A DNA stretch of 38,882 nucleotides from a virus. This document shows, piece after piece, positions 34,162 through 38,882 of this stretch (positions are counted from its first letter, which is position 1; each line of letters starts with the position of its first letter). A model generated the notes under the pieces. It was not told where the DNA came from. It saw only the letters and a program-made list of their open reading frames with translations, and searched no databases. The DNA lies in IMG/VR virus record IMGVR_UViG_3300028840_001471, positions 1-38,882 of that record, one strand, 5' to 3'. The translations under genes were made by a program, and so were the position numbers.

Positions 34162-34795
34162 TTATGTTTTTTTCTTTAATAATTTCTTTGATTTCCGGGG
34201 CGGTGCAGCTACCTTGCTTTTCGCGGTTAGTACAGTCTTTTTCTTCGTACCTGCTGCCAGTGCTGCAGAGGGCGCGCCTCCGTCCGGGGCCATGAATTGA
34301 GCCAGCGGCGCAAGCAAGCGCTCCAAAGTTTCTCGGGCTATTTCCGCTTTGGTCTGTGCGTCCGCTTCCACGTCCCGGGCGTCTTCCCTGAATCCGCAAC
34401 GGCTCTTCAGCAGAAAAATCACCATAGCAGTATTTTTCTTTTTTGTGGCCATTTCGTATGCTGTCCCTATCAGTTCCTTTTGGCCGGCAGCTAGGCCCTC
34501 TTCGTACGCCTTCTTGCAATTCTCGTTTGTCTCTATTAGCTCCTTGAATTGCTTGTGCGTCAGACCTAGACGCTGTGCTATGATTTTGTCGGGGACTAAG
34601 CACGCCGTTAACTCCGTGAGTATTTCGCGGCGGTGTTTTAAAAGTGGTTCCTCCGGGCGTCCACGCCCACGCTTTTTTGTTTTTCTTTTGCGCGTGGTTT
34701 TCTTTTTTGCCGGGGTTTTCTTTTGTGCTGTTTTGGGCCCGGGGGGTACTGCCTGCTTTCTTTGGGCTTGTTTGCTTTCCGTAGCCGTCAGCCAT
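34162..34795 (-). CDS. terS: terminase small subunit, needs +1 frame change
   Basis: From ATG 34795 (AAAGGGGG just upstream) the frame reads MADGYGKQTSPKKAGSTP and then loses sense. The +1 frame carries the clear protein: a Lys/Arg-rich leader (KKRGRGRPEEP), a helix-turn-helix (IIAQRLGLTHKQFKELIE), AYEEGLAAGQKELIGTAYEM, then MVIFLLKSRCGFRED and a Lys-rich tail ending at 34162. This is the layout of phage terminase small subunits, and the next packaging gene is terL. The +1 frame has no start codon after its own TAA next to the ATG. Joining the frames at the run of six C (34746-34741) gives about 210 residues. Either +1 ribosomal slippage or a one-base insertion (biological or sequencing error) explains it. 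Confidence 0.75.
34741..34746 (-). promoter_or_regulatory. C6 tract, presumed site of terS frame change
   Basis: In the zero frame the minus strand reads AGT ACC CCC CGG. Skipping one C restores the terminase frame as ACC CCC GGG CCC. CCC-containing +1 shift sites are known in phages such as Listeria PSA, but there a stop codon follows, which is absent here. Confidence 0.5.
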
Positions 34796-34917
34796 TACCC
34801 CCTTTACTTTCAGTATTTCATATCATACCCATTAAAAACAGCGTTTATGCGTTTACGCCCATATTATTAACCATGTATATATATAAAACAATAAATATTT
34901 TAAATCTGTTTTTTTCC
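34796..34917 (-). promoter_or_regulatory. AT-rich gap with candidate late promoter
   Basis: 122 bases lie between the double-HTH gene and terS. On the minus strand TTGTTT (34891-34886) and TAATAA (34869-34864) are 16 bases apart, followed by a TAAACGC direct repeat. It is a plausible start of the packaging and virion operon. Assigned from composition and a weak consensus. Confidence 0.35.
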
Positions 34918-35262
34918 TCAATTTTCACAGGGATAATCAATTCCCTTGTTTCTTGCGTCTATTTTAGTAATCCCGTGCATTTTAAAAGATTTTCGTACTT
35001 TGCTGGCACTTACCCCTAAAGCCTTGGCAATATCTGCCCAGCTGTACCCCCTGCGGTATTTCATAAGCACAGTTTTCGTAAGGTGAATAACAGGCCGCCC
35101 CCGGCTTGGCACTTTAACACCGAAGTGCTGCAGAGCCCGGGAAAGAGTACCAAAGGAACAGCCCAAAGCCTTTGCCGCTTGGTTTAAATTACTGAAAGCC
35201 TTAACTGCGTCTGCAATTTCTTTGCGCGTAAAATCATGCTTATAACCCCTGTAGTTTTCCAT
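34918..35262 (-). CDS. double helix-turn-helix DNA-binding protein
   Basis: This 114-residue protein holds two helix-turn-helix units: about 27-48 (LNQAAKALGCSFGTLSRALQ) and 71-98 (YSWADIAKALGVSASKVRKS), joined by a basic SRGRP stretch. Its place directly before the AT-rich gap and terS suggests it may regulate late genes or act at the packaging site. A second terminase-small-like role is less likely because a good terS follows. The start overlaps the preceding stop (TAATG). Confidence 0.75.
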   Translation of the reverse strand: MENYRGYKHDFTRKEIADAVKAFSNLNQAAKALGCSFGTLSRALQHFGVKVPSRGRPVIHLTKTVLMKYRRGYSWADIAKALGVSASKVRKSFKMHGITKIDARNKGIDYPCEN

Positions 35263-35549
35263 TAAGTTTTTATCTCCATATTACGCCTATTTAATTCCAA
35301 AGCAACTTTTTCAATACAAGCCCTACTTTCTGAAGTCACATAAAATTCAACACGGTCTTTGTCAGGTACCCACTTAGCGCGAAAATTTTTTAAGTTCTTT
35401 ATGGCAATATATTTTTCTGTTTTGCGCCCGCCTACTGAAAGCCCCCGGACCCTGACACGTTCACCGCCGCCGGTCAATGAACACACAGACACTTTAGCGC
35501 CTTCACGCAGCACATTATCTTTAACAACGTTTGCATATAGTCCGTACAT
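35262..35549 (-). CDS. hypothetical basic protein
   Basis: This 95-residue protein starts at ATG 35549, with AAGGTG 6 bases upstream. The first half is beta-rich and basic (AKVSVCSLTGGGERVRVRG), the second half contains a KNLKNFRAKWVPDKDRVEFY segment and a helical end. It may bind nucleic acid; no family is recognised. Confidence 0.7.
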   Translation of the reverse strand: MYGLYANVVKDNVLREGAKVSVCSLTGGGERVRVRGLSVGGRKTEKYIAIKNLKNFRAKWVPDKDRVEFYVTSESRACIEKVALELNRRNMEIKT

Positions 35550-35552
35550 ATA

Positions 35553-35807
35553 TCACCTTTCATAAGCAAGCTTTGTATGTCCGCTTGCAGTGTCCACGCC
35601 GTTACACTTCCAGCTGTCATACGTTTCTTGCTTTACACATTTAAGCTCTGACCAGTTAACGTACCGCGTTTTTCCATCATCACATTTTATTTCATATTCA
35701 GGCAATAGAATACGCGTAATCTTTCCGCATATTCCGGCGGTCCCATTTTTCAACTGCTCAGGCACAAACATTAGCTGCACAATATCACCTAATTTTATAT
35801 GCGTCAT
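35553..35807 (-). CDS. hypothetical small beta-rich protein
   Basis: This 84-residue protein from ATG 35807 (MTHIKLGDIVQLMF) has the strand pattern of a small SH3-like barrel and three Cys residues. A TTG three codons earlier has a better-spaced AAAGGA and overlaps the preceding stop (TATTGA), so that could be the true start. Role unknown. Confidence 0.65.
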   Translation of the reverse strand: MTHIKLGDIVQLMFVPEQLKNGTAGICGKITRILLPEYEIKCDDGKTRYVNWSELKCVKQETYDSWKCNGVDTASGHTKLAYER

Positions 35808-35812
35808 TTCTT

Positions 35813-36013
35813 TCAATACCTTATCCTTTCAACTACAATACCTTTACCGTCACACAGCCTACACTTCACCGGCTCAGCATGTCCGCAGTGATCACGCTGC
35901 AGCACATAGCCACGGCCGCTGCAGTCTATGCAGCCACGCGTGATACACCTGCGCTTTTCCCGGCTAAGCTGCTGACCTTGTAAGCGCGTCTTAAATAATT
36001 CAGGCTCAATCAT
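35813..36013 (-). CDS. double CxxCxGxG DnaJ-type zinc finger protein
   Basis: This 66-residue protein from ATG 36013 contains CIDCSGRG (28-35) and CRLCDGKG (51-58), the two halves of a DnaJ-type zinc finger, plus Cys23 and Cys43. No J domain is present. Isolated fingers of this kind occur in small phage and bacterial proteins and may aid folding or bind a partner. The start overlaps the stop of the GTG-initiated gene by eight bases (ATGATTGA). A TTG seven codons earlier is a weaker alternative. Confidence 0.75.
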   Translation of the reverse strand: MIEPELFKTRLQGQQLSREKRRCITRGCIDCSGRGYVLQRDHCGHAEPVKCRLCDGKGIVVERIRY

Positions 36014-36260
36014 TTTTTTCTCTGAAACATTCAAGCGGTTTTACTTCGCCTTTGGTTAGATCACTAAGCCTTTCACCTGCAGCCCTGAAATTAGCTGCGC
36101 GCTCAGGACCAAGCAGCCTGTCTTGTACTTCAGGCTTTAACTTTTTAAATGCCTGTTCAAAAGTTTCAAACGGTTTTACTGGCAATTCAGATATTTTACA
36201 AAGTTCAGCTGCTATTTTTTCACGTTCAGACTTTGCAAGAATCGGATATTTTATATTCAC
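36006..36260 (-). CDS. free-standing MuF C-terminal-like small protein
   Basis: This 84-residue protein starts at GTG 36260, with AAGGG 6 bases upstream; no in-frame ATG precedes the domain. Residues about 33-75 (FETFEQAFKKLKPEVQDRLL, GPERAANFRAAGE, a VKPL end) align well with the C-terminus of the phage's own MuF-like head protein (FDVWLKKQDTETQDKLL, GPVRAEMYRSGK, TIPL). This module normally occurs only as the tail end of SPP1 gp7-type proteins. Here it is alone in the small-gene block, so it may be a paralogous decoy, assembly partner or inhibitor; the function is unknown. Confidence 0.7.
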   Translation of the reverse strand: MNIKYPILAKSEREKIAAELCKISELPVKPFETFEQAFKKLKPEVQDRLLGPERAANFRAAGERLSDLTKGEVKPLECFREKND

Positions 36261-36263
36261 ATT

Positions 36264-36566
36264 CTACCCTTTCACTTTAAGCTTACGCGGCGGCACAGGA
36301 AAAGTCTTTATGTCTTTGCGTGTCTCTTTGTTTAAGTATAGTGTTATTCTTTCAGCGCCCGGGGGCTGGCCGCTGCTTATACAAACATTGCTAAGCCGTT
36401 CCTTAGGATTAAACTTAAATTCAGTAAAGGCGTGCTTGTCACCATGCACGCAGCCTTCACCTTCAAGCAAGTATACAGACGTGTACCCACTATTAAATTG
36501 CTTAACCTCAAACGGCAAGCCAAGCTCTTTCAGCTGTTCAATAAATTTCTCCTGCGGCGTCTTCAT
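36264..36566 (-). CDS. hypothetical protein
   Basis: This 100-residue protein starts at ATG 36566, overlapping the preceding stop (ATGA). It opens with a TPQEKFIEQLKELGLPFEVK helix-strand unit and has a GEGCVHGDKHAFTEFKFNP segment rich in His and Cys, possibly a metal site. The end is basic (PPRKLKVKG). No family is recognised. Confidence 0.7.
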   Translation of the reverse strand: MKTPQEKFIEQLKELGLPFEVKQFNSGYTSVYLLEGEGCVHGDKHAFTEFKFNPKERLSNVCISSGQPPGAERITLYLNKETRKDIKTFPVPPRKLKVKG

Positions 36567-36904
36567 TTCTTAGCCTTTACAAAATAACACTCATATACAA
36601 AAAGCTCTTTACCTTCGTCCATAAACTCTATTTGCCGTATCAATTCAGACTTTATCTGCACGGCATCTTTAAGTTTCCACATAATGCACGGCGGGTTAGA
36701 ACGTGAGACATTAGACCGCTGCTGGACTGCAGAAATCCCGGACGGCTGCAGCGGGTGTAAGCCGGCCAGCCTCAGGGAAAGTATGCGGCCTAAATCTTTT
36801 TCATCTATTGCTATAAGCATATTGTTACTGCCAAACTCCCTGCAGGTCCCATTTGAATTAGCCTTAATTTCCTCAATTAGTTTTTTTACATCTTCAATAT
36901 TCAT
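36563..36904 (-). CDS. hypothetical protein
   Basis: This 113-residue protein starts at ATG 36904, overlapping the stop of the gene before it (ATGA), and itself overlaps the next start in the same way. It has a helical N-terminus, a central DEKDLGRILSLRLAGLHPL segment and a C-terminal FVYECYFVKAKK strand. Function unknown. Confidence 0.7.
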   Translation of the reverse strand: MNIEDVKKLIEEIKANSNGTCREFGSNNMLIAIDEKDLGRILSLRLAGLHPLQPSGISAVQQRSNVSRSNPPCIMWKLKDAVQIKSELIRQIEFMDEGKELFVYECYFVKAKK

Positions 36905-37365
36905 ACTCCGCCTTCCTGTATATCTTCTACAGGTTCCAGCCGCACGCCGAAAAAGTTAATACCTTTCTGCGCGTCTTCAAGACATGAAAACCGTACTACC
37001 AAAAGCAGGCTGTTATCAAATTCAGCCACTTGCTCTATACGGTAATTCGCATTACCGCTTTGCTGCAGCACTCTTACCATACTTGCTGCCTCTTTAATTG
37101 TCTTGACACGCCTACAGCCCAGCAGGTCATTTTCAGAAAGCCTGTAAACGCATTGCAGGTTTTCAGGACCCGGGACCGGGACCGGGACCGGGGCTGCGCC
37201 TTTTGGATTAAGCAGCCCCATACTTTCCAGTGCTGCTTTGACGGCTATGTGAATAGTGGCATTGTTCACGCTTTCTATAAGCTCTTTTGCCTGTGCTTCG
37301 TCAAGCCCGGAAAGCACGCCTTTACCCTTGCAAAAAGGGCATGTTTTTTTCACGTCTTCAGTCAT
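36901..37365 (-). CDS. hypothetical protein with Cys knuckle and Val-Pro repeat
   Basis: This 154-residue protein is the first gene after the 37366-37887 control region, with AGGAGG 8 bases before ATG 37365. It starts with a CPFCKGKG knuckle (Cys9, Cys12), then a helical stretch, a Val-Pro repeat (about 58-66) encoded by a hexanucleotide repeat, and a C-terminal mixed domain. The knuckle resembles half of a DnaJ zinc finger. Role unknown. Confidence 0.75.
   Translation of the reverse strand: MTEDVKKTCPFCKGKGVLSGLDEAQAKELIESVNNATIHIAVKAALESMGLLNPKGAAPVPVPVPGPENLQCVYRLSENDLLGCRRVKTIKEAASMVRVLQQSGNANYRIEQVAEFDNSLLLVVRFSCLEDAQKGINFFGVRLEPVEDIQEGGV
37170..37193. repeat. hexanucleotide tandem repeat inside a gene
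   Basis: About four units of CGGGAC run through the reading frame of the 154-residue gene and encode the alternating Val-Pro tract. Such a repeat can expand or contract in whole codon pairs without breaking the frame. Confidence 0.75.
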
Positions 37366-37739
37366 GGTAAAACCTCCTGTTTTTTTTGTGTTTCAGGGCA
37401 AGCAAAGGCGCTGTGCCCCCGCATTTTGTAAATCAAAAAGTAGAAAAATTGCTACTTTTCATAAATCCTTTAAGGAAGGACCCTTAGGACTTGCAAAAAG
37501 TGCTAATGTTAAAAATTCGTGCAGTATAAGCCGATTAGCACGCCTGTACGGCCTGGTACGCCTATCCCCGTCGCTCTAAATATACCCTCTATATATACTA
37601 TTATAGAAAGACATTATTATTTATTACGGTAGGTAAAGTATGCCTAGGCGGGTAAGGCGTTCCTTTTAGTACCATACTATGCGAATTTGAAGGAATTTAG
37701 GCATTGACCTAGTGCAATTTTGGGCCATTTCCTGAGCCT

Positions 37740-37769
37740 AGTATAGCCTTAACCCCCTCAAAAAATCAA
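37740..37769 (-). promoter_or_regulatory. candidate leftward promoter
   Basis: TTGATT (37769-37764), an 18-base spacer, and TATACT (37745-37740) on the minus strand. It lies 39 bases downstream of a stronger candidate, giving a possible tandem pair. Confidence 0.4.
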
Positions 37770-37778
37770 AAACGCGTT

Positions 37779-37807
37779 TCTATAATTGCCAAAAACAGCA
37801 CTTTCAA
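37779..37807 (-). promoter_or_regulatory. strong candidate leftward sigma70-type promoter
   Basis: TTGAAA (37807-37802), exactly 17 bases, then TATAGA (37784-37779) on the minus strand: nine or ten of twelve consensus positions with ideal spacing. The 22-base motif copy directly abuts and slightly overlaps the -35 hexamer, suggesting regulation by a factor bound there. Confidence 0.6.
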
Positions 37808-37827
37808 TTTGAGCTTTTATGCAGATA
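37806..37827 (-). repeat. third copy of the 22-base regulatory motif
   Basis: It matches 18 of 22 bases of the copy at 8039-8060. On the minus strand it begins TATCTGCATAAAAGCTCAAA and its last two bases fall in the -35 hexamer of the promoter at 37779-37807. Confidence 0.6.
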
Positions 37828-37887
37828 CAACGTCAATTTTCAAAGATCAGGCGTAACAGGTCCCAAGGTCAGTTTGACTTACAAAAG

Positions 37888-38352
37888 TCACCCTATTTTT
37901 ACTATTTTTATTGACTGCCCGGATATGCCCACTTCTATAACTTCATAGGTGCCGCCGTGGTAGTCCGTGTACTCTATTTTCTGGCCCACGCGTATAACGG
38001 TTTCCGGGGGCTGCAAGAGCGTGTCATATTGGACGAAAGGCGCCCCGGGTTCACGCTGCCGGAAAACATCTATTTTGACCCAGCCGGCAGCAAGCGCGCG
38101 CCGGTTAACCTCATTGCTGCCAGTGAGCATTTGGCAAGCCGTAGCGCTGGTAAGGGCCACAGCAACGTCAAGGGCGTTCTCAGCGTCTTCAAGAGTCCAT
38201 ATGCGCTTGCTGCAATATAGACGCTTGTACTCAACATAGCAGTCAAGGGCACCGTCACAGAATACATTTTCAACATTAAAATATCGGCAGTCCCAGCAGT
38301 ACAGGCCTGTACACTTGGAAAACTGCTTTACTTTTTCCCGTTCAGTGATCAT
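37888..38352 (-). CDS. Cys-rich hypothetical protein
   Basis: This 154-residue protein from ATG 38352 (AAGGGG 6-7 bases upstream) has six Cys in the first 47 residues (14, 19, 22, 32, 38, 47), suggesting a metal site, then a helical middle and a beta-rich C-terminus (VIRVGQKIEYTDYHGGTYEV) like a small barrel. Longer starts at 38391 or 38382 lack a good site. It is followed by the 522-base control region, so it may end its operon. Function unknown. Confidence 0.7.
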   Translation of the reverse strand: MITEREKVKQFSKCTGLYCWDCRYFNVENVFCDGALDCYVEYKRLYCSKRIWTLEDAENALDVAVALTSATACQMLTGSNEVNRRALAAGWVKIDVFRQREPGAPFVQYDTLLQPPETVIRVGQKIEYTDYHGGTYEVIEVGISGQSIKIVKIG

Positions 38353-38413
38353 ATTAACCCCTTTCTTTAAATTTACGTTCATTCCATACAAGCTTTAGTG
38401 CCTCTTCTATTTT

Positions 38414-38593
38414 TCATGCGCATTCAAGGCATAAATCTTCCGCGTCATATCTGACTGTCCCGCCGCCGCCGTCACGCCCGGCTGTCACAGCAAAGCAAAT
38501 ATGGCCGCTGCCCGTCCAGCCCATATATGGCGAGACTTTCAATATGTCCCTGCCGCATAAATCGCATGTTTTTCTTATAATTGTCTGTTCCAT
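38414..38593 (-). CDS. small zinc-ribbon protein
   Basis: This 59-residue protein has two CxxC pairs, CDLC (10-13) and CLEC (55-58), framing a Gly-rich beta segment (GRDGGGGTVRYDAEDL). That is a treble-clef or ribbon pattern common in small phage proteins. ATG 38593 has GGGGG 6 bases upstream and overlaps the stop of the preceding 29-codon frame (TAATG). Confidence 0.7.
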   Translation of the reverse strand: MEQTIIRKTCDLCGRDILKVSPYMGWTGSGHICFAVTAGRDGGGGTVRYDAEDLCLECA

Positions 38594-38682
38594 TATTTAC
38601 CCCCAATTTTATTTGAAACTTTCCTGCCGCATTTTTTACAGTATAATGCTTTTTCTTTAAGCTCAATTATCTCCCGTTCCAT
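38593..38682 (-). CDS. 29-residue Cys-knuckle peptide
   Basis: ATG 38682 has AGGGG 8 bases upstream, and the frame fits exactly between its neighbours: it overlaps the upstream gene by 16 bases and its TAA overlaps the next ATG. The peptide is Lys/Glu-rich with one YCKKCG knuckle. Tight fit and ribosome site argue that it is translated; it might serve mainly as a coupling ORF. Confidence 0.55.
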   Translation of the reverse strand: MEREIIELKEKALYCKKCGRKVSNKIGGK

Positions 38683-38882
38683 TCTGACTGCCCCTTTAAA
38701 GCTTTCTTTGATTTATCAATAGCATAATCTGACATTTCCTTTGTTGCTGTTAATGCTGTTTCCAATATCACCCTTGCAATTTTCTGTCTGTTTCTGCTGT
38801 CAAAGGCCATAGTAATTGCGCGCTCTAATTTTGCCTTATCTATTTTAAGCTGCTTTATTTCTTTTGCCTGTCTGTCAGCTAG
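38667..38882 (-). CDS. coiled-coil protein, 5' end beyond window
   Basis: The last 71 codons of a gene that begins beyond the right edge. The visible part is Lys/Ala/Glu-rich helix throughout (QAKEIKQLKIDKAKLERAIT) and ends with a TAA at 38669-38667. No domain is recognised. Confidence 0.6.
   Translation of the reverse strand, partial: LADRQAKEIKQLKIDKAKLERAITMAFDSRNRQKIARVILETALTATKEMSDYAIDKSKKALKGQSEWNGR

Larger units (their letters stand above)
37366..37887 (-). promoter_or_regulatory. control region upstream of the small-gene/late block
   Basis: 522 bases without a gene. Contents: two candidate leftward promoters (37740-37807), a further TATAAT (37605-37600) without a good -35, a 22-base motif copy (37806-37827), an 8-bp inverted repeat AAAAGTAG/CTACTTTT (37436-37459), a palindrome TCCTTTAAGGA, and a 6-bp hairpin TGACTT/AAGTCA (37875-37890) overlapping the upstream gene's stop. 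It shares CTAGGCGGGTA and TTTGACTTACA with the region at 7890-8155. The long leader before ATG 37365 leaves room for RNA-level control. Confidence 0.6.

Noticed and set aside
34136-34795. A 219-codon frame from the terS start to 34136
   Set aside because: After the first ~18 codons it is low-complexity and lacks any family pattern, while the +1 frame over the same DNA is a clear terminase small subunit. The TAATG contact with the endonuclease start is taken as chance.
37436-37459. Terminator in the 37366-37887 region
   Set aside because: The 8-bp stem is AT-rich and lies in the leader of an expressed gene; kept only as an inverted repeat.
38472-38666. A 64-codon frame near the right end
   Set aside because: It overlaps two better-supported small genes in another frame that have ribosome sites and Cys knuckles.
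1-38882. CRISPR arrays, tRNA genes, insertion sequences, integrase and attachment sites
   Set aside because: No regularly spaced repeats, no tRNA T-arm pattern, no transposase or recombinase signature was seen on either strand by eye.

Overview
The window is a 38.9 kb piece of a tailed double-stranded DNA bacteriophage genome, or a prophage. It is not chromosomal backbone: nearly every base is coding, every supported gene is on the minus strand, genes overlap or touch (ATGA and TAATG junctions), and the standard virion assembly order is present. Reading in the direction of transcription (high to low coordinates), the virion is a long non-contractile-tailed (siphovirus-type) particle. It has a P22-like coat protein with a separate scaffold, a DUF4055-type portal, and a tail tip of the DUF2460 / DUF2163 / NlpC-P60 / large tip protein kind. 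The host is not identified. Strong Shine-Dalgarno sites (AGGAG, GGAGG) argue for a host that uses SD initiation, and the tail-tip gene set plus a possible spanin lean towards a Gram-negative host. No integrase, repressor, polymerase, tRNA or convincing endolysin gene is visible.

Layout in transcription order. (1) 38882-37888: four small Cys-rich or coiled-coil proteins, the first cut by the window edge. (2) 37887-37366: a 522-base control region with two candidate leftward promoters and a 22-base motif that recurs at 8039-8095. (3) 37365-34918: eight small proteins, including a double DnaJ-like CxxCxGxG protein, an 84-residue protein resembling the C-terminus of the phage's own minor head protein, and a double helix-turn-helix protein. 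(4) 34795-26444: packaging and head (terminase small subunit that needs a +1 frame change, an inserted LAGLIDADG homing endonuclease, a small gene whose start seems lost at that insertion, terminase large subunit, portal, MuF-like protein, scaffold, coat, two small proteins). (5) 26432-10184: connector, tail completion, tail terminator, tail tube, tail assembly chaperone with a -1 frameshift at A_AAA_AAC, tape measure, tail tip, and a 1,598-residue fibre with YadA-head-like repeats. (6) 10159-8223: small coiled-coil and membrane proteins that probably include the holin and perhaps a spanin, closed by a strong terminator. (7) 8222-7890: the second control region, with two copies of the 22-base motif. 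(8) 7889-1: an early/replication operon with small proteins, a Cas4-like PD-(D/E)XK nuclease with an Fe-S Cys set, a Sak4-like ATPase, a DUF669-like putative ssDNA-binding protein, an SF2 helicase, zinc-ribbon proteins, a DUF5131 radical-SAM-type protein and a VRR-NUC nuclease cut by the left edge.

The replication block looks like a recombination-coupled system: nuclease, annealing/recombinase ATPase, ssDNA-binding protein, helicase and junction nuclease. The late block makes and packages the particle. The most unusual signals are the 22-base motif shared by the two control regions, the two frame changes (terminase small subunit and tail chaperone), the homing endonuclease insertion and its damaged neighbour, and the free-standing paralogue of the MuF C-terminal module.
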